Below are positions 23,928 through 35,099 of a stretch of 64,000 bases of DNA, piece by piece. Below the pieces are notes generated by a model. That model saw nothing but the letters and a program-made list of their open reading frames with translations. It did not search any database and was not told the origin of the DNA. Both the position numbers and the translations under genes were made by a program. Position 1 is the stretch's first letter; every line of letters begins with the position of its first letter. The DNA is from Brachypodius melanocephalos (Eukaryota; Chordata; Aves; Passeriformes; Pycnonotidae). The stretch is taken from NCBI GenBank assembly GCA_013398615.1, contig VZSR01003807.1:12940232-13004231 (forward strand), read 5' to 3'.

Positions 23928-25792
23928 CACTAATCTCCTACAACAAAATAGTTTTTATCAGCCTGTATTCCAGTAGTTTTACTATCACGTTAATTAATTG
24001 ACTCCTATGCTAATATCTAAATGCCAAGCAATTAATGGCACTGAACTATAAATGGCTTTTCTTTGCTCTTGTAGAGTTATTTTATAAAGCAAATGCAATT
24101 CTGTCACTTCGCTGATTTAATGCAGGCTTTGTGAGGTTAATATTCCAAAGCAATTGCAAAATAAAGAACTGCTTTAATTAACCTTCTGTGATTTAAATAC
24201 TGGGAAAAATCAGAACTCAGAAACTTTAAGTATATCACAATCATAACAACAACAGTACTTTGTGGATCAAAGCCAAATCACTGATTTGAGAACTTTAAGA
24301 AATACATTTGGACATGTGTATCTTACTGTGTTTCTAAACGTTAAAAAGACCTTTCTCTAAGCATAGCATACTAAATCCATGATAGATTTTACATAGTTTT
24401 TGTAGTTGAGCCGAAAAAAGTTTCCTTTTAGGATTATTTACTTAGAAATACTGAAGTTTTTAGTTTGAACAAACGATTCAGTACCTCCAGTTTTTGCACT
24501 AGAATACTTAGTGAAGATTCTTGTTATGGACATAGGACACTGCTCACTAAATCTACAAACTGATTGCATGTAAGTAACTGACCACTTAAAGCAGCAAAAC
24601 AGGACTTCCTTCTTCCTAAGAGATTAAGTTTTCTCTCTTTCCAATTTAGCTGAAAGGATGCTTTTATTCCCAGAGTTTCTTTATGATATTGTATGCTAAC
24701 TTCATTTTAGTACATGAAGAAAAACCAAGACTCAGGCGTTTCAGCACTGCATACCTTTCAAGCACAAAAGCTGCAATATGTCTGCCAGGATCAGAATGAT
24801 ACAAAAACACAAGAATAGAAATTAAAAACCAGCAGGATACAGGTGGTCATGAACATTCCTGCCAAACAGGTTTGCATTGTGTAGTGACCTATCTCCTCTG
24901 ACTATCCAGCCAGGTATCATCAAACCCCCATCAGCAGCAGATGCCTGAAGAGGTACACTTGCTGGTTTCTCAGGAAAAGAAAGCTGACCTTCAGAATTTC
25001 TTCTTCAAATGGAAAAGCCTGCTTTCAGCAGAAAACCATTAAGAGATGAAGACAGCAAAAGAACATATATGCTGAGAAAATGTTTAACTACAATGAGGGA
25101 ACTTGAAACTGAAGGTGCTGTTAAGTTGTTGAGACAACTCAAGAGGCAAACAAATTCTTTCACTGACAGTCCTTTGGAAGATTATAAAACAGAAGTATAA
25201 ACAAGCTTGCTACATTTTATACATGAACAGTAGTACCACTTTGCAAGATAAAGTACTTCTCCTTTCCCAGTAGTATCACTTAACAAATCCGAGTTACTAC
25301 AAAGACAGCTACATGTAAGGGGCAGTTATACAGGCTAACTTTAACAGCTTCAGGCCTAACAGACTGGAGTTGGATTTTTATTTGCATAAATAGATCATAA
25401 TGTCTGTAAACACTTGCTTTAAAATAACAGGGCCAAGAAAGTCTTCTCTAAATCCGAATGCAGATTTTTGGGTTTGGTCAACAAGCCTTCAGCAAAAACA
25501 AGCCTGTGCTGCTGTGCCTGCTGCTCTGTGCTATGCCCTCAATTTTGTGTTTGTGCTCAGGTGTGAGTTTACAGACAATTATACTTTCTTCTCCTGCCTG
25601 ACTCTATTCCTTCTAGCTACTTGGCTCTGGAAGATTATTCTCCAAGTCTGACAAAGTAGCACCTATTATAATCTTATAAATACAGAGAGAAATCACTGAA
25701 GGGAAAAAAGAGAGAGGTTTGACACATTTCCTGGAACGATATAAGCAATGATGAGCAAACAGAGCAGTCCACAAATAGACAATAATCAGCCA

Positions 25793-25810
25793 TTCCCGCT
25801 ACTGCGGGAA
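25793..25810. repeat. Inverted repeat with E2F-like half sites
   Basis: TTCCCGC (25793-25799) and GCGGGAA (25804-25810) form a perfect 7-bp stem around TACT. Each arm resembles the E2F half site TTSSCGC, and the two CpGs stand alone in AT-rich intron. Confidence 0.7.
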
Positions 25811-27374
25811 GATATAGCACAGGAGTCAGTTTCACTGAACTCCTGAGCTGAGCTAAGTAACCTCCACCAAATAAATAGCCTTATGCTTAACACTTACTTG
25901 CTATCGTAGCAGCGTCATGATTATGAAATAAGACTTTATAAAAGCAGAGATCTAACTGGCAAAGATTTCAATCAGTTAAGCACTCATTGAAACTACAAGA
26001 GTTCAAACCTCTCTTGTCCTTCCTGAAAATATCATATGCTTAAGAAAGGCTCAAAAGGGATAAATCAGTTTTATGCACAAGTTCAATACACTTCCAAAGT
26101 ATTTCAACAGTTCTTAAATCACTTCAGTGTTCGGCAGGTGCTGGTCACTGGTGGCTTGACTAGAAGCTAGGATTTAAGTCATAGTGTGAGTTTGGAAGCC
26201 ATTTGCTGAAAGCCTGCTCCCCTTCCCTGCTCTCCCGAAGGCCAGTCAAGCTTCACTACAGATGCAAGAAGCCAATATTGCACTCTGCCTTTTGGTATCT
26301 ATCTGACCTCTCTGAAGCACACTGGCAACAGAAAAAAAGGTTCAGTGCACCAAAACTGAAGCCTTCATACAGAGTAATACTATTGATGTTCCAATTGTCC
26401 CTAATTTCAGCTCCCCCCAGAAGGGAGGCTGAAAAAGGTGGCAAAGTGTGTGTATATATATGTTCCTAGTGTCATGAGCCTGGGATTAAATGTTTTACAG
26501 GAATTACTTCTCCCTTGTACCTCTTCACTCTGGGAGGAATATAATTGCTCCTAAGCTAAAAACAAGTCCAGCATTTCAGAATGGAGTGAGTGTACACTGA
26601 GCTCTAGGCATCTCTGTTGCTGAGACGACGAAAGCCATGAAGGATTTATGGTACACAACAAGCAGTGGTGTCAGCTAGTGCTGCTGACAGCAGGCAACTA
26701 TCTCTTCTGAACATTAAATTTGATTATGAGTTCCCATATAACTGCAATAGCTAACTTCCACAAAGAAACTTTCCTATATGCCTGGCAGCAAATGTCAGAT
26801 TAACATACAAGCTTGTTCTTTCCCAGATTTCTTGTGGTTCATAATCCAACAAATATTAAGTGCAACCACTCATCTAGTGGTAGAATCAATTACACGAATG
26901 ACACAAAAGTTTAAAAAGGATAGAAGGACAAATTATTTTTATTACAACTTTAAGACATACACAGCTGTATGGTAGTCCTTAAAACAAATTTAAATTAAAG
27001 TCTGAAGGATCTGAGACTAAACTACAGTACAGCTGACTGCTACTTCTGTGCCAATTTCTAGTAGCTTAGGAGTGAGGATTTTATTATAAAGAGTAATTGC
27101 ATTGAGGTATACAAATTTGGACTGACTGAGGACTGTCTGTATTACTTACTAGTGAATTTGGTATTTGCATGTATGACAGTTATTCCTATTATTACAATAC
27201 TATTTTTGTACAGTGTTACACCCCAAAACAGCTTGACAATGTTAATTAACACGTTGCTTATTATACTGTTTAAAGAACTTTAGCAGCTCACATTGAATTT
27301 AAAAACAATAGTTCATCTTCACTGTACCAAAATCACTTTAATAATTTGGTGCATTTTGCCACAATACAATTTGT

Positions 27375-27416
27375 TCTGTTTTCATGACAGTCATACAGAT
27401 TGGACATGAAAACAGA
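27375..27416. repeat. Inverted repeat, 12-bp perfect stem, 18-nt loop
   Basis: TCTGTTTTCATG (27375-27386) is the exact reverse complement of CATGAAAACAGA (27405-27416). In RNA of either strand it could form a 42-nt hairpin. Confidence 0.9.
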
Positions 27417-30400
27417 TTAATTAGTTTCACATTTTGTTCACATTTTCAAAGACTGTTTCAAATCAGGAAATGTTTTATCTGTCCTACCTTGCACTGACTC
27501 AACACTAGAAACAGATGTCTGCGAAAGAACGTTCTCATCATCATATCAGGCTTAAAACTGAGACTAATTCCAACCACTGATCCCAGTTCAGGGAAACACA
27601 GAGAATCTGCAGCCCCTTAAGGAAGTGTCAGTGGTCTCCAACCCTCTGCCTGGAGAGATTGACCAGGGTATCACCAGAGGTGCTTCCCATCTTCTCTCGT
27701 ACACTGCATTCCTGCTTCAGATGCCTTTCTACCTGGAACTCCTAAAAGAATTCAAAAATTCCTACTGGCCCAAACTGCATTTGTCCTCTGGCCCAGTCTC
27801 AGAAAAAAAACCCCACCGGTTAGTCTGCTCTTTATTTGTCCTATACAGTTTGCATTGGAAAAAAAAATCTCACAAAGATCAGTAGATAAGGTATATTATT
27901 ATGAGGGGCAAATGAGACTTTGGCCAGCTTTTAGAACATTTAAATAAAACCTATGAGACAGTGAGAGAGTGCTATTTGTTTGCTTGTTTATAAAACATTT
28001 TGTCCTTTTAAGTAAAAGCAGACTAAAGAGTGAGCCTGAAAAAAAACCCCATAGTAACCACAACAAATGATGTACAAACACACACAAACTCTTTGTGCAC
28101 ACAGTTAACCAGAATGACCAATGCCCCAGAAAAGGGCACATGCATGCCTCACCTCAAGGACCTGCCACACTTTTTTCCCATTTAATCTTATGCCTGTACA
28201 TGAGAAAAGGGATCAGCATTCTATTCTGGAAACCTGCAAGCAGACAGCTTCCAGGAAGGTGTAAAACAAAAGATGACTTCATTCAGGGTAACAGCAGTAG
28301 GTGTAGAATAAAATCACTATTTTTGTTTAACTAAGAGTGAGACCATAACTATTTTGCAGATCCATTTCATCTGTCAAAAACTGATATGGTCCCAATTCAT
28401 AAAATAACACAATAAAGCTTAAAGGCACGATTCTATCTCGATACATATGAACACATGCTACATAAAGCAAGGAAATATATAAACATGGCTGTTTACAAGC
28501 CAGTTGGAAAGCATAATAACCAAAAATATACATCACACTATCTTAACAAAATAATGTTTAATGATGACAGTTTAAGTTTGCAATTACATGACATTCTTGA
28601 GCAAAATATCACTTCTACTTATGGCAAAAGATTTAAAACTGCAAAAACAAGCGAAGCATTTATTCATTTATATGCCATTTCAAGATGAAAAACCCTGCCA
28701 AGGGCAACACTATAGCAGTGTAGCACATCTTTCTTTCTCTTTTTTCTTTTAAAGAGCAGCAAAGGTAAAAAGAAGAAAAAAAACCACAAGGCAGTATCTA
28801 CATCTACTGGCAATACCTAATGATCAATGAATCTGCTATTGCAATAAATTTGCTTAAAACAAAGCTCTTCCTTTAATGGTTTTTACACAGCAGGCTCTTG
28901 CTATGAAGAAGGGATGACTGATGCTGGCTTACAATATGGTTCTATAGTAAACTGTGCCAGTATTACTATCAAATCACCTCTTATGAAACTCCCTTTCTGC
29001 CTACCATGCAATCAATTTAACAAAGATCTAAACAACTTAACAGTTCAAACATTCAAATAAATCCCATTCTCCTCCTTCCCATCTACGCTTATTAGAAGAA
29101 TGAAAGTCACAAGTCACTGGAACAGTCCCAGAAATTGTTTTATCGGTTTACTTTTATTAGACAAGACTGCATATTGAATTCAAGTGAGTCAAGGAAAAAC
29201 AGCAACGGCTTCACGCTTCCACAATATGTGAGAAATGAAGACGAGCACCAATTCTAAGGCACAACACAGAGTTACACCTGACCTCAGGCTCACTCACAAT
29301 GTGTCTAAAAGAGCAAATATAAAACATCATCTGCAAGAAATTTCACATCAGTTTTGTCCCTATAACAGAATACCCAGATCATCACACTATGGGGTTTTAC
29401 ATAAAAGGAAACTGGTGGCAAGAAAAAGTCCATTATCCAGACAGAATAAACACTATTTTCAGCTTTATAATCTCCAAAACAAGTAGCTTTGGCATAAATC
29501 TACAAGGGAAATAAAGAAAATACAGTCAGGAAAAGAAGGCAAATTAGAGAAGACTTCTTTCCCCAGTCTAGCATTTCTCTTCTCCCTCCTGAAATAAAAC
29601 CAATTCAATCACACTCACATCACAAAATCAATATAGAAAGACAAAAAGTCAGTTAATGAAGAATATGGAAAACATGAAAGAAATTTGTTTGCAAGCTGAA
29701 AAGAAAGAGCAAAACTAAGGATGACAGACAGAAAGGATGACAGATTGTATGACTGAAACTACCTCAGCTTTCTAATTGACAGGATTATGTAAACAGGATG
29801 TACTGATATTTTTAGGAGCAGAAATAAGAAAGATAAACCAACTGGTGCAACAGGTAATATACGATTCTGTAGTTTATTTTAGAATTTTGTTTAGAATATG
29901 TAAAGCCAGGTGTAAGTCACAGAAACACAATCATATATATTCAAAGAGACCTTCAGAGAGAAGTCATACAGTCAAAGCCCCAGTTCAAAGCAAGCCTAGC
30001 AAGAACAGGGTGCTTGGGGGCTTTTTCTAGTTGGATTTCTCCAATGCTGGAGATTCCAATCTCTCTGGAATTTTGTGGGGTTTATGATTTTAGAGTTTGT
30101 TTCTTTCTTTCTTTTACAGAGTTGCAACATCTCTGTTCTTAGTGTGTCCCTACTGCTTCTTGTCCTTCCACTGTGCCCCTGAGATGTGTTTGGCTCTGTT
30201 CTCACCCATATTGCCCAATTTGGTAACTCTCCTGAAACTAAATAAGTCCTACTCCTATTTCTCTTGCTAAAATTTTAATCAAATAAATTATAATTCTTTC
30301 TTTTTCAAAGGTAGTCAGTCTCCTATGAGTAGAGATATATATGCTTAAGTAAACACAGTTTGTAAATTTTTTTTCTGTCAGCAGCACAATTTGACATATG

Positions 30401-30773
30401 CTCCCAACTTTTTTGGTTTTTTGTTTAGTATTAAATTTTGTATTCCACAGTGGTTACCACTTGACGGAATTTCTACTATGCATTACCAGCATAGAATAAC
30501 ACTTTTGCTGAAGTGTCAGGAATATAGACTTCAATTTCTTGCATTAGGAATTGTTTTCTAGATGAGCAGTTCTCAAAGAAGAGGAAAGTGCACAGTGGTG
30601 AGGTTCTACAGAGAAATGTGACAGCAGAAGTGTTCACCTGCTGACTCCTCTTAAGAAAGGGTGAAGAGCAGCCATGGAACCGATCTGGAGATCAGGAAAG
30701 AAGCAAACTCAAAGGTGTTTCAGGACTACTTATTATTTATACAAAATAGTTCCATCTACACACAAATACTCTG

Positions 30774-31787
30774 ATTACATAGTGAAATTATCATGTAATT
30801 CAGAACCTGGGATCTTCAGACTTCAAAACTTAAGAGGCTGACCACCACTGAAGAACAGTCATTCACAAACCATCAAGAATTCAGGTGAAATTTTCACCAA
30901 AAGGACTAGCAACTGCAAGGCTATATTGGTGAGCACTTAATGCATCATCTCAACTTGCAGATTGGGGCAAAAAAAGCCTACTGACCTTCAGATCCCTATA
31001 TCATCCCTGGAGCCTGGATTTAGACTGTCCTTCAGTGTCACTTCAAATCCTCTAAAAGGGAATTTGGCTATATCAAGGCCAGCATCTTTTACTTGTGAAT
31101 CTGCCCCTGCCTTTCTCTTCATTCCAGCTCTCAGAAATTCAAAATATATGGAAGGCTTTACTCTAATTTTGCCTTCATCCTTCTATGATCCCTCTCACTT
31201 CACTGCACAAACCTTCTCTTTCCCAGCTATGATAGCAAATGATGTAATTGGAACACCTATCAACAGATAAATCAGTACCTTGTTACTCTCAATGCCTATA
31301 AAGTTGGAATGTTTTGTGTATTTTTAAACCAAAATATTCAATCCATTCAACTGACAGTATATTTAAAACATGACAAGGTGTCCAAGGCAGCAAAAAACCC
31401 ATTTCAATTTCACACACTGTGATATGTAGACATTGAAGCAGCTGTGTTTCTTCTATCTTATAGGCTATATTACTAGGTCTTTATCTGCTGAGGCTTCACC
31501 AAGATGCTTATGAACAGTATTTTGAAGTCATAGAGAAATCAAGCATTTAACAGCAAAGCAAAAAGGAAGAAAATTAAATTTAGAGACACAACTGCAATCT
31601 TTAAAGTTGCAGTTACATATAATCTAAAAGATAGAATGTGGTGACATTTACAAGAATATCATAGATACAATTAAGAATTCTATTTCATAAACCATCCAGC
31701 ATTTTAATGAAAAAAGTTAATTCTCAATGGAATTTTAAAATGTAGATGAAGAAAAATTAACATGTAATTACACAGTGAAATTATCAT
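30774..31787. repeat. 21-nt direct repeat pair, 993 nt apart
   Basis: The 21-mers at 30774-30794 and 31767-31787 agree at 20 of 21 positions (ATTACAT versus ATTACAC, then a common AGTGAAATTATCAT). CATGTAATT also occurs next to each, after the first and before the second. The 972 nt between them hold no recognisable repeat. Confidence 0.7.
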
Positions 31788-32862
31788 AGCTTTATTTTAA
31801 AGTCAAAGGAGGGAAGTCTCCAGCATCATTGCTACTTACAGCATCTTTTGTTAGTTTATTTTACACACTATTTTTATTTCAAGCTAAGATCTCTACACTG
31901 CAACAGCGTAATCCCAAAATGTTAATCAACCATGCCTGACAGAATTCCCCAGTGACTTGCAGCAAGTGCTGATGCTTCCACTAATATTCAGTCTTGAGCA
32001 ACTCACTTTTGTTAGATTTCCCAGGATGGTGAGTATGCTTTAGTTTCATCCTTCCATTTCCAGATCACCTCTCCATGATTAACAGAGCTGAGACTGCAGA
32101 TAGAACTGAGCCTACATGTTCAGCTGCATCAGCTATGCACATTCATTTTGTTCAGTATCTAAATTCCAACTGTTTCTCCAGCTCTGGGAACCAGACCTAT
32201 ACATTATCACTTCTGATCTTGGTTAAAAACAGAATCACTTGAAATTAATTTTAATGCTTAATATAAAGAGTACAATTTAAAACCAGCAGTGGATAACGAA
32301 TTGTGTGGCTTCACTAACTGGATGTGCAAACTGACAACATTCAAATTAATAGCTGCAATATCCATTTAAAATATCTTCTAAGTAGCTCCCTTGACAAAGC
32401 AACTCCAAAATGCCTTGAACTCCTCCACAAAACCCCAAAAGAGCAGTGACCACGTTACATGCAGGAATTCTCAACAATGTCTGTCTTGTGAGGAAACCAC
32501 AAAACAAAAGCAAGGAAAAGCTCCAGCATCTACTGACATCTCACCAAGAAATTGTCACCTGTTTTTAAAAGCACAGTTAATACTTGTTGGGACATACACA
32601 CTGGCCTTACCCTAAAACGATGGTCTGAAATAAAGTCTGAAAATGTGTACAGGTGTATTTGTGCATACGTTGTAAAGACCATTCAGAATGACGCGGTCTG
32701 ATTCCATGTTTATTTAATTTTGCTCAACTTATTATTTAATTGTTGTTACTTAATCAGCACTGCTCCCCCAAAAAAGATGAGGGGTGGGTTTTGTTCATTG
32801 CACAGGGGTTCCTTTCACACTTCCAGCCCCAGTGTGACTGTCAGTGGTGGGACAGTGCTTAC

Positions 32863-33009
32863 CTGCTGAGCCTGGTACCTCTGCTGGGCCTGCGACAGGT
32901 ACTGTGCCTGGGGCGGCAGGTGCTGGGGCTGCGGCTGCTGGTTGTAGTACGGCTGCTGGCCCTGCTGGCAGTAGCCACTGACACCTTGCTGACCATACTG
33001 AGGTGGGAT
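32863..33009 (-). CDS. ARID1B: ARID1B internal coding exon, Gln-rich (49 codons)
   Basis: Read on the minus strand, the exon is preceded by a pyrimidine-rich tract ending CTCTTCCCACAG and followed by the donor GTAAGC, so both splice sites are canonical. The 147 nt are exactly 49 codons, phase 0 at both ends. The peptide begins IPPQYGQQGVSGYCQQ, continues through QQPYYNQQ and HLPPQAQYL, and ends QQRYQAQQ. It has 19 Gln (18 CAG, 1 CAA), 7 Pro and 5 Tyr. This matches, from memory, the N-terminal low-complexity region of ARID1B (BAF250b), a nuclear BAF-complex subunit. The region precedes the ARID DNA-binding domain and is thought to be disordered. ARID1A has a different, longer Gln/Pro/Ser stretch here. 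The next exon in transcription order is 14011-13901. Compared with the mammalian protein as I recall it, the LSQAQQRYQAQQ end seems to lack one Pro after QYL. Identity is very secure; the exon number is not assigned. Confidence 0.95.
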
Positions 33010-33454
33010 CTGTGGGAAGAGCCAAGCAAAGGAAACACATCAGTGGAAGCAGAAGGACATGAAATCAAGCTGTGTCTCACCCATATGGCAACCTCAGCAG
33101 ACGTGATCTCTTTAGTTACACACCTGACCCCATGGTCTGACTCTTACTCCGCAGTGAATGGGAGCCATTAGATCCTCTTGCCTCAGCAGGAAAAGCCCAA
33201 GTGCCCTGCATAGTTACTCTTTCCAGGAAGAGCTTCTAAGGAAAATGCTATGCTTCTGAACATCACAACTCTGTAATGCCCACCCTCAAAACACAGAAGC
33301 AGTTATTTGAAATATTTGCTCTCCATGGGCACACTATTGAGGCAAATCAACAGAGGAATCATTCTGATGTGCTGACCCAACAGCTGAGTTGTGGAAAAAT
33401 GGCACAACTCTTAAACAGACATTGAAAGAGAAACACTTTTTGTCTTTTCTTGTC

Positions 33455-33469
33455 TTTTTTTTTTTTTTT
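33455..33469. repeat. T15 homopolymer
   Basis: Fifteen T about 450 nt upstream, in transcript order, of the Gln-rich exon acceptor. It is A15 in the primary transcript, so it is not that exon's polypyrimidine tract. Confidence 0.9.
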
Positions 33470-35099
33470 CTTAAGCGATTTGACTAGTTTTTACTTAATG
33501 CTTTGTCCACAATCCTCAGGTTTTTAGTGTTTGTATTTAAGCCTTAAACCAAAGTCTTGGGGTTTGGCAGGACTTTGGTTTTGCCAAGTTGAATCTCTCA
33601 TAGTCTTCTCCCCGCTACTAAGATGTATTTTTTTAAAAATAACAACAAAACAAAATAATGTGTCACACACTAGTTGGAACATGTATCACGTACTGAGAAC
33701 CTGCACACACTGAGAATTTAAGTTAGAACCACAACCAAGTCAAGTACAACGTCACAGAAATTTTCTGCATTGATTTAGTTTGTAAGCATTGCATCAATAG
33801 ACACTGACATTTTCTCGAGGTATTTGAAAGAGCACACTTACAACAGACTCCTGATATTGTTCCCAGATTTCCCTGATTTTAGGTACCCATGCTTTTCCCC
33901 AGACTCTGGAATTTAATATCATTTCAGAAAAATAACAGATGCAGCACTGTTATTTTATGCACAACTTCTCCCCTCTAGAACAGACCTCCCGTTGGTCCTG
34001 CACATCCCTGCCCTAAGCAATGTCTCAAATACCTGAACACCTATGAAATGCTTTGATCTCTGAACTGTTCCCACTGAGTTTCTGATAGAACGACAAATCT
34101 GTTTATTCAACAAGCAAACACACACCTGTTCTACCTAAAGTTAATTTACTACATTCATTCAACAGTATTTTCTAGGCAATAATAATAACAACAGTAATAA
34201 TACAAAGTTAAACAGCTGAGTAGGCTGTTTTTATTATCACAACTTGATCTGCTCCTATCACCTCTGCCAGAAGCTGGCAGTCCTACCTCTTGGTTACTCC
34301 TAAGGTCAGCACTGTAACCCCACTACTGCACTTGTGTTCTTTGCCTTCGCTTCCACATCCTTTCCCATCATTATTTCTGGCAGTTGAATGTTTCTGTGAC
34401 CAAAGCAACCCTTTCTGACAAATACCCTCTCCCCGATGATGCATAAATGAGGCCTTTATAATGCAAACTAAAAAGGGTGTGTTGGAATATCATCAGGCAA
34501 ACAGACAGCTGGAGTCTGGGATCTGACAGAAGACCACATGGTGATTTGCCCATCATCTGCAAAGGTCACAGAGCCTGGACTGGTTCCTAGTAAATGCTGA
34601 GAAGAAACCTATGTTGTAGTCCATCTGGGTTCCAGTTACACTGGGAAGGAAAGATATCCAGACAGCAAAATCTGGGCTGCTGGAAAAGAAGAAAAAAAGA
34701 GAACTTGAGTGCCCAGTTGACAGGATGGTAACAAAGCAGAAGATCAGGTGCATGAGCAACCAGAATATTTCTAGAAGAAAGATACCTGTACAGGAGAGCT
34801 GGAGTTCATCTGAACATAGGAGCCAGGTCACTGGTACACAAGGTGCAAGAAAATAGAATTTTAAAATGAAGAAGAGATTAGAACACATGGTTAAAAAGTG
34901 GTGGTATTGCTATGTCAAATGAAGACATGGAGATTTTGGGTCATCCAGTGAAGATGCTGAGAAGAATTAAAGAATGAAAAATAGACATGCAGTGACTTGC
35001 AGAGTAAATGGAGTGACAATAAGAAATTCCAATAATACATCGACTTCTACACCATGAGGGGTGGACTGGATCACTGGGACATCAAATTGCAAACAAAAG

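Larger units (their letters stand above)
23560..24360. promoter_or_regulatory. AT-rich, homeodomain/POU-motif-dense block, candidate conserved non-coding element
   Basis: This is non-repetitive AT-rich sequence with many TAAT-type and octamer-like words: TTAATTAATTGACTCC (23991-24006), CTATGCTAAT, GCAATTAATGGCAC, AAATGCAATT, GATTTAATGCAGGC, CAATTGCAAAAT, CTTTAATTAACC. It also contains a 10-bp-stem inverted repeat (23617-23657). The texture resembles vertebrate developmental enhancers and ultraconserved elements, but only a cross-species alignment can establish conservation. Confidence 0.35.
14012..32862 (-). other. ARID1B: Complete ARID1B intron (18,851 nt)
   Basis: GT-AG intron between the two recognised ARID1B exons: donor GTAAGC adjoining 32863, acceptor TTGCAG adjoining 14011. 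Phase 0. No other exon of the gene is seen inside. Contents, listed separately, are a CA microsatellite, a GC-richer patch at 21330-21760 with a near-palindrome, an AT-rich candidate conserved block at 23560-24360 and several inverted repeats. No LINE copy is recognisable within it by eye. Confidence 0.93.

Noticed and set aside
13901..33009. Assignment of the exons to ARID1A
   Set aside because: ARID1A has ELSQDSFGSQ-type sequence at the equivalent position; DMSQEGYGTRSQPP and NLIQQERPSSLP are ARID1B.
32740..33171. Leucine-rich open frame on the plus strand across the Gln-rich exon
   Set aside because: It is the antisense of CAG codons (CTG reads as Leu) and lies opposite a verified ARID1B exon with correct splice sites; it has no support of its own.
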